A DNA stretch of 7,912 bases from contig JBJKSD010000036.1 of assembly GCA_046704245.1 (NCBI GenBank), positions 1-7,912 of the forward strand, in the 5' to 3' direction. Below the pieces are notes generated by a model. The model was not told the origin of the DNA. It did not search any database and saw nothing but the letters and a program-made list of their open reading frames with translations. The DNA comes from UBA660 sp046704245. GTDB lineage: Bacteria; Bacillota_I; Bacilli_A; RF39; UBA660. Each line of letters opens with the position of its first letter. Position 1 is the first letter of the stretch. The position numbers were made by a program, and so were the translations under genes. This document shows, piece by piece, positions 1-5,128 of the stretch.

Positions 1-687
1 AATATATTCACTATAAGCATAACCAAATGGATAGTAGAGAGCAACATTTAAAGTATATGAGCCTCCGTCTATTAAAGGTACCTCTTCCATAATAGCGTTA
101 TCACTATCCCAGTTAAATATCTGTGAAATAAATAAATCTTTTGTGCCATCTTGACTCCACATTAAAACTTTATACCACATATCTTTATTAACCCCTTCGG
201 GTGGTTGCCATGATACCATGATATTATCCCCTTTGCGATGCCACTTAACCTTTGTTGGATATTCAATGCTACTCACACTATAATCAACCGTTTGAGTATA
301 AATAACTTTATTATCTTTAATATACTCAAAAATATATTCACCAGATTCTGGTAATCCTTTGCCCATCTCTCCATATAGGACCCATCTTCTAGTAATTTCA
401 CCAGAATATGAATTAATGTTAAAATCTTTTTCTAATAAATATTTATTACCTTTTGGATTAATTACTTGAACACTATCAAGATCCCATAAAAAACACATTT
501 CTAATTTATCATAATTATCTGAACAATTAACTTTATATTCAAAGCTTTCTCCTTCGGGCGACTTTTGTGACCATACTTCTGGATAAATAATTATAGAATT
601 ATTAGAGTTAAAAAGAAAGAATATTATAATATTTACTATAATAACTATACCAAGTATATATTTTAACATTCCATATCTATTCTTCAT
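1..687 (-). CDS. Membrane-anchored protein with fibronectin-III-like segment (3' end beyond window)
   Basis: The reading frame is open from ATG 685-687 to the left edge (229 codons, no stop), so the C-terminus is missing. GAGGTG (692-697) sits 4 nt before the ATG and supports this start. Residues about 8-26 are a hydrophobic helix behind a short basic N-terminus (MKNRYGMLKY), which looks like an uncleaved signal anchor with the rest outside the cell. An Asn/Ser/Ile stretch (NSNNSIIIYPEVW) follows. Residues about 150-229 look like a fibronectin-III or similar Ig-like beta-sandwich: TKVKWHRKGDNIMVSW, PPEG, WYKVLMW, then GGSYTLNVALYYP. There are two Cys, in VNCSD and MCFLW. I recognise no enzyme motif. 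Its N-terminus resembles that of the M23-like protein at 1544-2314. It lies downstream of the broken DUF488 gene on the same strand and has the same hairpin before its start. A surface or adhesion role is inference only. Confidence 0.8.
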   Translation of the reverse strand, partial: MKNRYGMLKYILGIVIIVNIIIFFLFNSNNSIIIYPEVWSQKSPEGESFEYKVNCSDNYDKLEMCFLWDLDSVQVINPKGNKYLLEKDFNINSYSGEITRRWVLYGEMGKGLPESGEYIFEYIKDNKVIYTQTVDYSVSSIEYPTKVKWHRKGDNIMVSWQPPEGVNKDMWYKVLMWSQDGTKDLFISQIFNWDSDNAIMEEVPLIDGGSYTLNVALYYPFGYAYSEYI

Positions 688-700
688 AAAACACCTCAAG

Positions 701-740
701 AATATTATAACAAAAAACTTGATATTTTTATATCAAGTTT
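701..740 (-). repeat. Leader hairpin element, copy 1 (attenuator/terminator-like)
   Basis: Read on the minus strand, this is a perfect stem (AAACTTGATA / TATCAAGTTT) with a short A/T loop, followed by TTTTTTG and then TATAAT. It lies 13 nt upstream of the ATG at 687. It matches 1321-1360 at 37 of 40 positions. The stem plus U-run looks like an intrinsic terminator placed inside a leader. Equally, the palindrome could be a protein operator beside an extended -10 box (TGTTATAAT). It could also end transcripts coming from the DUF488 gene, though the second copy has no gene upstream to terminate. Confidence 0.75.
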
Positions 741-756
741 AATATTTAAATTATGG

Positions 757-801
757 CACCTACCAGTAATGTATTAAGAAATTTAATACGATAGGTAAGT
801 G
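757..801 (-). other. Strong two-part hairpin between the DUF488 remnant and copy 1 element
   Basis: On the minus strand, CACTTACC pairs with GGTAGGTG (8 bp, one G-T). An asymmetric internal loop (4 and 6 nt) separates this from a second stem, GTATTAA with TTAATAC (7 bp), closed by a 5-nt loop. No U-run follows directly, so it is not a plain intrinsic terminator. The terminator-like copy 1 element begins 16 nt further along the transcript. An upstream structured domain followed by a terminator hairpin and a gene is the layout of a riboswitch or attenuator, but I cannot match it to a known class. Confidence 0.55.
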
Positions 802-864
802 ATTAAGTCATAGATATCAATTACAAGTATAGTATAACATAAAAGTAGTTATATCTTAAATTTT

Positions 865-1305
865 TTATTTTTGTCTTAATAGTAATCTTTTATAATCATT
901 TCTAACATTATTATTTTGTTCTATTCCTATAGGATATATGCCTTTTGTAGCTACCTCCATAACCCATACACCTAGTTCGTTTTCTATCTAGGCTGCTACT
1001 ATGTGTCTATGACAAAATTCTAATGGTTCCTCATAACACAACAATACACTTTCATTTAATTGATTATATATTTCTCTAGCATCTAAATTAGCTAATACTT
1101 TTTTATAATATTCTAAAATATAAAAATCATCGTTTTCTTGTTTAGATATTTTTCCTATATTATTATGCCATTCTTTCCAAAAAGATAATTTTGGTGCTAA
1201 TAAACTAAAACTTCTACCATTATAACCAATAGATTTACCCTTATCCCCTGATATTGATATTATGTTACCATCTTTACAATTATTATAATTTCCTGTATAT
1301 ATCAT
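865..1305 (-). pseudogene. DUF488-family protein gene interrupted by an in-frame TAG
   Basis: The frame from ATG 1303-1305 (AGGTG 4-5 nt upstream) reads 105 residues to TAG at 988-990. The visible part carries the DUF488 C-terminal signature: LLCYEEP at 88-94 and EFCHRHIVAA at 96-105. In the family, HRHxVA is followed by a Trp (as in VAEWLE). Past the TAG the same frame stays coding-like: IENELGVWVMEV, then about 28 more residues, to TAA at 865-867. That gives about 146 residues, a normal DUF488 length. The simplest reading is one G-to-A change, TGG to TAG, with no frameshift. The N-terminus (MIYTGNYNN...ISIS) also fits the family start. DUF488 proteins are small and poorly characterised. A truncated 105-residue product would lose the C-terminal helix. 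UAG read-through is possible but nothing else here supports it. Confidence 0.75.
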
Positions 1306-1320
1306 AATTTCACCTGCAAA

Positions 1321-1360
1321 TATATTATATCAAAAAACTTGATATTTTCATATCAAGTTT
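1321..1360 (-). repeat. Leader hairpin element, copy 2
   Basis: This is the second copy of the element at 701-740 (37/40 identical; the loop reads GAAA instead of AAAA on the minus strand). Again it is stem AAACTTGATAT/ATATCAAGTTT, then TTTTTTG, then TATAAT, ending 15 nt before the DUF488 start codon. The gene beyond it is divergent, so this copy cannot be the terminator of an upstream minus-strand gene. That makes a role in controlling the gene behind it more likely. Confidence 0.75.
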
Positions 1361-1381
1361 GACTAATTTTGAACTGACCTT

Positions 1382-1413
1382 CGAAAGTTGGAGTTAATTT
1401 TAATCAACTCTCG
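1382..1413 (-). other. Hairpin in the DUF488 leader with alternative pairing
   Basis: On the minus strand, CGAGAGTTG pairs with CAACTTTCG (9 bp with one G-T). Inside it, GAGTT can instead pair with AACTC (1406-1410 with 1391-1395), so two mutually exclusive foldings exist. The terminator-like copy 2 element starts about 21 nt further along the transcript. The layout parallels that of 757-801 and copy 1, although the sequences differ. No known riboswitch class is recognised. Confidence 0.45.
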
Positions 1414-1464
1414 CTTCAATTACATTATACATTACAATTATATCAAAAAAACTTATATAAATCA

Positions 1465-1492
1465 TTTATACCCCATTATAAACTTTTGTCAA
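1465..1492 (-). promoter_or_regulatory. Sigma-A-type promoter of the DUF488 gene
   Basis: Consensus -35 TTGACA (1487-1492), 16-bp spacer, -10 TATAAA (1465-1470), all on the minus strand. The predicted start is near 1458, giving a leader of about 150 nt that contains the hairpin at 1382-1413 and the copy 2 element. A second possible site on the same strand is TGATATAAT at 1437-1445 (extended -10, weak -35). Confidence 0.6.
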
Positions 1493-1512
1493 ATAAAAAA
1501 ATGTTATATAAT
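1486..1512 (+). promoter_or_regulatory. Candidate promoter of the M23-like gene
   Basis: -35 TTGTCA (1486-1491) with -10 TATAAT (1507-1512, 15-bp spacer) or TAATAT (1509-1514, 17-bp spacer). The -35 overlaps the -35 of the divergent DUF488 promoter. It lies about 30 nt upstream of the start codon, with AAGGAG at 1530-1535. Confidence 0.5.
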
Positions 1513-1543
1513 ATATTTAATAATAATATAAGGAGTTTTTAAA

Positions 1544-2314
1544 ATGAAATCGAAAAAAATGAAATATTTAATTGGAATAGTTTTTTTAATAGTTATTACT
1601 GTTATATTTATTTTAGTTTTTAAAAATAATAATAATAATTCTATAATTATATTATCAGATGATGATGTTGTAATTGTTTCTAATCCTATTAATTTAGATC
1701 AAATTAAATCTATATCTCTTTATAGAAGTTGTGCTGGGCACGAATTTGCTACATCTGATTATTTAGGAAATCCTGAACCTTTAAGTAGTGCTAAACATTA
1801 TATAACACCACTTGATTCATTAGTTAATAAAAAAATAAATGTATATGCACCATTTAATGGAGAAATAGTTTTTATAGATCCAAATGATATAGAACATGGG
1901 TCACAATTTTATATTGAACAAAGACCATATAATGGTTGGACATTTGGATTCGATCATATTTATATGAAAGATGGATTAAAAAAGGGATCTATAGTTAAGG
2001 CGGGAGAATATTTAGGTTATGCTACTATACCTAATGTAGGTTATAGTTTCGATATTATTTTACAAGGAAGAATAAGTCCTGATATATATAAAAATAGATC
2101 CAGTAAAACATATACATCATATCTAGATTCTATATTTAATCATATGAGTGAAAAAGTTGAAAAAGAATTTAATAGTTATGGTTTTACTAAAGATAAAATG
2201 ATTATTAGTAAAAAGGATAGACAAAAAAATCCATGTACTTGTTCTAAATCTAATACTGACTATTGTATATTTGAAAATAATGGAGATATAAACGAGATTT
2301 ATTCTAATAAATAA
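1544..2314 (+). CDS. Membrane-anchored M23/LytM-like peptidase-domain protein
   Basis: The start ATG is preceded by AAGGAG at 1530-1535 (8-nt spacing); the product has 256 residues. The N-terminus is basic (MKSKKMKY), followed by a transmembrane helix at about 8-26 and a poly-Asn stretch at 28-32, so the body should be extracytoplasmic. Residues about 85-175 follow the M23 (lysostaphin/LytM) beta-sheet pattern: VYAPFNGEIV (100-109), GWTFGFDHIY (131-140), VKAGEYLGYA (151-160), then VGYSFDIIL. The canonical HxxxD zinc motif is not clear: H85 is followed by D91 at +6, and H138 is single rather than HxH. It may therefore be an inactive or diverged member that binds peptidoglycan, or it may use shifted ligands. 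Four Cys (63, 231, 233, 241) could form disulfides; CTCSKSNTDYC is near the C-terminus. M23 enzymes cut peptide cross-bridges. Activity here is unproven. Confidence 0.7.
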   Translation: MKSKKMKYLIGIVFLIVITVIFILVFKNNNNNSIIILSDDDVVIVSNPINLDQIKSISLYRSCAGHEFATSDYLGNPEPLSSAKHYITPLDSLVNKKINVYAPFNGEIVFIDPNDIEHGSQFYIEQRPYNGWTFGFDHIYMKDGLKKGSIVKAGEYLGYATIPNVGYSFDIILQGRISPDIYKNRSSKTYTSYLDSIFNHMSEKVEKEFNSYGFTKDKMIISKKDRQKNPCTCSKSNTDYCIFENNGDINEIYSNK

Positions 2315-2348
2315 TTATGAATCTAATTACTATTGGATCTAATTATTC

Positions 2349-2371
2349 AAAAAAATCACATTACCGTGACC
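2349..2371 (-). terminator. Terminator of tRNA-Trp
   Basis: On the minus strand, GGTCAC/GTGATT forms a 6-bp stem (two G-T pairs) with a 6-nt loop, followed directly by a run of seven T. It begins 15 nt after the tRNA CCA end. On the plus strand the same stem is followed by CTTTT, so it may weakly stop M23 transcripts as well. Confidence 0.65.
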
Positions 2372-2386
2372 TTTTAACTAATAATT

Positions 2387-2460
2387 TGGCAGGGGCAGAG
2401 AGAATCGAACTCCCAACCACGGTTTTGGAGACCGCTATTATACCGTTTAACTATACCCCT
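2387..2460 (-). tRNA. trnW: tRNA-Trp (anticodon CCA), CCA end encoded
   Basis: The minus strand folds into a full cloverleaf of 71 nt plus an encoded CCA. The acceptor is AGGGGTA/TGCCCCT with discriminator G, as usual for bacterial tRNA-Trp. The D stem is GTTA/TAAT. The anticodon stem is GCGGT/ACCGT with loop CTCCAAA, giving anticodon CCA. The variable loop is GGTT. The T stem is GGGAG/CTCTC with loop TTCGATT. A CCA anticodon reads UGG only, which agrees with TGG being the Trp codon in the neighbouring genes. A promoter lies just upstream and a terminator just downstream, so it appears to be a single-gene unit. Confidence 0.96.
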
Positions 2461-2478
2461 AATAAAACTAACACATGA

Positions 2479-2507
2479 ATTATATCATATAGTATATACA
2501 ATTTCAA
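2479..2507 (-). promoter_or_regulatory. Promoter of tRNA-Trp
   Basis: On the minus strand: -35 TTGAAA (2502-2507), exactly 17 bp, then -10 TATAAT (2479-2484) with an extended TGA just before it. The predicted start is about 12 nt upstream of the mature tRNA 5' end. This is the best promoter match in the window. Confidence 0.8.
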
Positions 2508-2561
2508 TAAATAGGACAGTAAAATAAACAATATTAGTAATCAAATTATATATATTTATAG

Positions 2562-2586
2562 TATAATAATATTAGTTATATATAAT
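2562..2586 (+). promoter_or_regulatory. Candidate -10 boxes for the glmS transcript
   Basis: TATAAT occurs at 2562-2567 and again at 2581-2586, upstream of the ribozyme. Neither has a convincing -35 at 16-18 bp in this almost pure A/T stretch. The start of transcription should lie here, because the ribozyme cleavage site is at 2621/2622. AGGAGGA at 2591-2597 lies between, with no usable start codon at normal spacing. Confidence 0.35.
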
Positions 2587-2615
2587 ATTTAGGAGGATAG
2601 TATATTATATTTATA

Positions 2616-2750
2616 TAATGAGCGCCAGAACTTTTTAGGTTGACGAGGATAGTAGTTATCGAATATTCGGCGGATACTACTACGGTCATGTAATCGTTAG
2701 ATATATAATTAAAAAGTAAAATATATTATTACTACAACATTATATATCGT
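2616..2750 (+). ncRNA. glmS ribozyme: glmS ribozyme (GlcN6P-activated self-cleaving riboswitch)
   Basis: The core of the class is present in order: AGCGCCAGAACT (2621-2632), GTTGACGAGGA (2639-2649), TTATCGA (2656-2662) and TTCGGCGGA (2666-2674). By analogy with the Bacillus subtilis ribozyme, cleavage falls between A2621 and G2622. The stem AGTAG/CTACT (2651-2655 with 2677-2681) encloses the conserved core. ACGGT/ATCGT (2682-2686 with 2693-2697) forms the P3 hairpin. A 10-bp stem, 2700-2709 with 2739-2748, makes P4, with a possible AGTAA/TTACT hairpin inside (2715-2719 with 2729-2733). P1 is very short (4 bp). In this class glucosamine-6-phosphate acts as cofactor, and cleavage exposes the mRNA to RNase J, lowering GlmS. 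It ends about 26 nt before the glmS start codon. Confidence 0.95.
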
Positions 2751-2775
2751 GCAAATATATTAACTTGGAGGAAGT

Positions 2776-4596
2776 ATGTGTGGTATTGTAGGCTATGTCG
2801 GAGACAAGCATAATGCTGTCGAAGTCCTTTTAGATGGGCTTAAATCGTTAGAATATCGTGGTTACGATTCAGCGGGCATAGCTTTTATTCAAAATGATGA
2901 TATTAAAATTATTAAAACAACTGGTAAGATTAAAAATCTAGAGGAAAGAATTAAGGAAATAGATACTAATAATACTAATATTGGTATTGGTCATACTAGA
3001 TGGGCTACCCATGGTGTGCCTAATGATATTAATTCTCACCCTCATCAAGTTGGTAATGTTACTATTGTTCATAATGGTATTATTGAAAATTATGAACAGT
3101 TAAGACAAGAATTAATTGATAAGGGGTATAAGTTTATTTCCGAAACAGATACAGAAATAGCATGTGCTGTTATCGATGATATAAATAAAACAATAAAAGA
3201 TAAGATTAGAGTATTAAGTGAAGCTACTAAGAAATTAAGAGGATCATATGCTTTAGCTATTATCTTTGAAGATGAAAAAGATGTTTTATATGCGATGCGT
3301 AAAGATAGTCCATTAATTATAGCATTAGGTGAGCAAGAGAATTTTATTGCCTCTGATGTTCCTGCTATTTTAAAGTATACTAATCGTTATATTTTATTAG
3401 AAAAAGATGAATATGCGAAAGTAACTAAAAATATGGTCAATATATACGATAAAAGTATGAATAAAATAGAAAAGAAGATTGAAGTAGCTACTTGGACTAT
3501 TGAACAAGCATCTAAAGGTGGTTATGACCACTTTATGTTAAAAGAAATATATGAACAACCTAAAGTAGTAAGTAATATTATTGATGAATATCTTAAAGAT
3601 AATTATAAAGATATTATTGATAAGATGATTAACTTTAGTAAATATGAAAATATTCATATTGTTGGTTGTGGTAGTGCTATGTATGCAGGTATTATTGGCC
3701 GTTATTTAATGGAAAAGGTTGCTCATGTTAGAGTAATGACTGAAATAGCGTCAGAATATCGTTATCGTAATATTGTCTTCGATAATAAAACATTAGTTAT
3801 TATTATATCCCAATCAGGAGAAACAGCAGACTCCCTAGCAGCTTTAAAGCTAGCTAAGGATAATAATGTTGATACATTAGCAATTGTTAATGTCGTGGGT
3901 TCTTCTATTGCGAGAGAAGCTAAATATGTCATGTATATGCATGTAGGACCCGAAATAGCAGTAGCTACTACTAAAGCTTTTTCAGTACAAGTAGCAATGT
4001 TATCATTAATTACATTAAATTTATATCTTACTAGAAATAATAAATTAAATATTGATTTAGATAAGATTTATAACGATTTTAAAAAGATTGGTAATTATTT
4101 AGATGAAGTATTAAAAAATAAAGATCAATATCTCGATATAGCTAAAATGATCTATGATAAAGAACATGTTTTCTTTATTGGTAGAGGTGTCGATTATGCA
4201 CTATGTATGGAAGGATCATTAAAATTAAAAGAAATATCTTATATTCATAGTGAAGCCTATCCAGCTGGAGAATTAAAACATGGTACTATTTCCTTAATAG
4301 AACCTGGCACTCCTCTTATTGCTATTGCTACCGATCGTAATCTAGTCGAGAAAACATTAAGTAATATTAAAGAAACTCATGCTAGAGGTGCTAATATTAT
4401 CTTAATCACAACTGAAGATTTAGATATTGAATCAGATTTCTATCATAAGAAAATTGTTCTACCTACTACTAATGATTTAATGTCTCCTCTACTTACTATT
4501 ATTCCATTACAATTAATAGCGTATGAGGTAGCTAAGATGAAGAAATTAGATATTGATAAACCCCGAAATCTTGCTAAATCAGTTACTGTTGAATAA
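2776..4596 (+). CDS. glmS: Glutamine-fructose-6-phosphate aminotransferase (isomerizing)
   Basis: This enzyme makes glucosamine-6-phosphate from fructose-6-phosphate and glutamine, the first step of UDP-GlcNAc and peptidoglycan synthesis; it is cytoplasmic. The product has 606 residues, normal for the family. The N-terminus is MCGIVGYVG, where Cys2 is the glutaminase nucleophile after Met removal. HTRWATHG (73-80), HNG (99-101) and SETDTE (122-127) complete the glutamine site. The first SIS domain has GCGSAMYAG (297-305) and SQSGETADS (345-353); the second has LKLKEISYIHSEAYPAGELKHG-type residues near 482-503, including H502. The end LAKSVTVE carries the conserved Lys (601). GCGSA replaces the Escherichia coli CGTS at the phosphosugar loop; I take this as a lineage variant. 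Start: GGAGG at 2767-2771, 4 nt before ATG. It is controlled by the ribozyme upstream and ends in its own terminator. Confidence 0.98.
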   Translation: MCGIVGYVGDKHNAVEVLLDGLKSLEYRGYDSAGIAFIQNDDIKIIKTTGKIKNLEERIKEIDTNNTNIGIGHTRWATHGVPNDINSHPHQVGNVTIVHNGIIENYEQLRQELIDKGYKFISETDTEIACAVIDDINKTIKDKIRVLSEATKKLRGSYALAIIFEDEKDVLYAMRKDSPLIIALGEQENFIASDVPAILKYTNRYILLEKDEYAKVTKNMVNIYDKSMNKIEKKIEVATWTIEQASKGGYDHFMLKEIYEQPKVVSNIIDEYLKDNYKDIIDKMINFSKYENIHIVGCGSAMYAGIIGRYLMEKVAHVRVMTEIASEYRYRNIVFDNKTLVIIISQSGETADSLAALKLAKDNNVDTLAIVNVVGSSIAREAKYVMYMHVGPEIAVATTKAFSVQVAMLSLITLNLYLTRNNKLNIDLDKIYNDFKKIGNYLDEVLKNKDQYLDIAKMIYDKEHVFFIGRGVDYALCMEGSLKLKEISYIHSEAYPAGELKHGTISLIEPGTPLIAIATDRNLVEKTLSNIKETHARGANIILITTEDLDIESDFYHKKIVLPTTNDLMSPLLTIIPLQLIAYEVAKMKKLDIDKPRNLAKSVTVE

Positions 4597-4603
4597 ACTA
4601 TCT

Positions 4604-4637
4604 AAATAGAGTCATGATAAATGGCTCTATTTTTTTG
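4604..4637 (+). terminator. Intrinsic terminator of glmS
   Basis: A 12-bp stem (4604-4615 with 4621-4632, one T-G pair) has loop GATAA and is followed by TTTT and G. It begins 7 nt after the glmS stop codon. It lies only about 20 nt before the ribosome site of the next gene. Confidence 0.9.
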
Positions 4638-4658
4638 TTTCCTTGCATATAATTATAT

Positions 4659-4664
4659 AGGTGA
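4659..4664 (+). promoter_or_regulatory. Ribosome binding site that fixes the hydrolase start
   Basis: AGGTGA lies 4 nt before ATG 4669. It favours this start over an upstream in-frame ATG at 4621, which is inside the glmS terminator stem and has no Shine-Dalgarno site. Confidence 0.7.
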
Positions 4665-4668
4665 TTTT

Positions 4669-5097
4669 ATGATAATTCCTTATACTGAAAAAGAAATTGA
4701 TTTATTAGCTCGTTTGATGCGAGCAGAAGCTACTGGCGAAGGCGAATATGGCATGTTAATGGTAGGTAATGTAGCTGTTAATCGAGTTTTAGCTAATTGT
4801 TTAGATTTTAAACCAATTGATACAGTAACTAAGATGGTGTATCAAACCCCAGGGGGTTTTTCTGGTAAAGATAATCCACTATTTAACTCTCCTGCTACCG
4901 ATAAAGAAAAGCAATTAGCATTAGCTGTCTTAGAAGGAAGAGCTTATTATCCAGCAACTAATGCTTTATGGTTTTACGCTCCAGGTACTGGAGTAGAATG
5001 CCGTGCTTATTGGTTTGGCCAGGAATTGAGCGGTAAATATCGCGGTCATTGCTTCTACCAACCGGCCCCTGGAGTATGCCCAAATCTTCATCGATAA
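4669..5097 (+). CDS. SleB/CwlJ-type cell wall hydrolase
   Basis: The product has 142 residues and matches the Hydrolase_2 (SleB/CwlJ catalytic) family over its whole length. The hallmark is LLARLMRAEATGEGEYGML (12-30), followed by VGNVAVNRV (32-40), in which Glu20 is the expected catalytic acid. Then come GGFSG (62-66), NALWFYAP (98-105) and GHCFYQP near the C-terminus. Like CwlJ, it has no signal peptide or membrane helix and no peptidoglycan-binding domain; CwlJ is placed in the spore coat without a signal. Family members degrade cortex peptidoglycan during germination, though some act in vegetative cells, so a spore role is inference. No separate promoter is clear: TATAAT (4648-4653) is so close to the ribosome site that a transcript from it would almost lack a leader. 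Read-through from glmS is the alternative. The gene ends inside the shared palindrome with the LysM gene. Confidence 0.85.
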   Translation: MIIPYTEKEIDLLARLMRAEATGEGEYGMLMVGNVAVNRVLANCLDFKPIDTVTKMVYQTPGGFSGKDNPLFNSPATDKEKQLALAVLEGRAYYPATNALWFYAPGTGVECRAYWFGQELSGKYRGHCFYQPAPGVCPNLHR

Positions 5098-5128
5098 AAA
5101 ATAAAGACTTAAGTCTTTATTTTTTATC
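5093..5128. terminator. Bidirectional terminator, perfect 36-bp palindrome
   Basis: The two 18-nt halves (5093-5110 and 5111-5128) are exact reverse complements: GATAAAAAATAAAGACTT and its mirror. In both directions this gives a stem ending in a T-rich arm, suited to ending the two convergent genes. It contains the TAA of the SleB-type gene (5095-5097) and touches the TGA of the LysM gene (5127-5129). Confidence 0.85.

Noticed and set aside
1306..1460. T-box or purine/c-di-GMP riboswitch in the DUF488 leader
   Set aside because: No T-box sequence (TGGNACCGCG) and none of the conserved loops of those classes can be found; the leader is also too short for a T-box.
2618..2638. Mini reading frame (MSARTF) with AGGAGGA at 2591-2597 upstream of glmS
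   Set aside because: The spacing is 20 nt, too long, and the frame is made of conserved ribozyme core bases, which explain the sequence fully.
4621..5097. Longer form of the SleB-type hydrolase starting at ATG 4621
   Set aside because: That ATG lies in the 3' arm of the glmS terminator, has no ribosome site, and the extra residues are encoded mostly by the T-run. The start at 4669 has AGGTGA and matches the family N-terminus.
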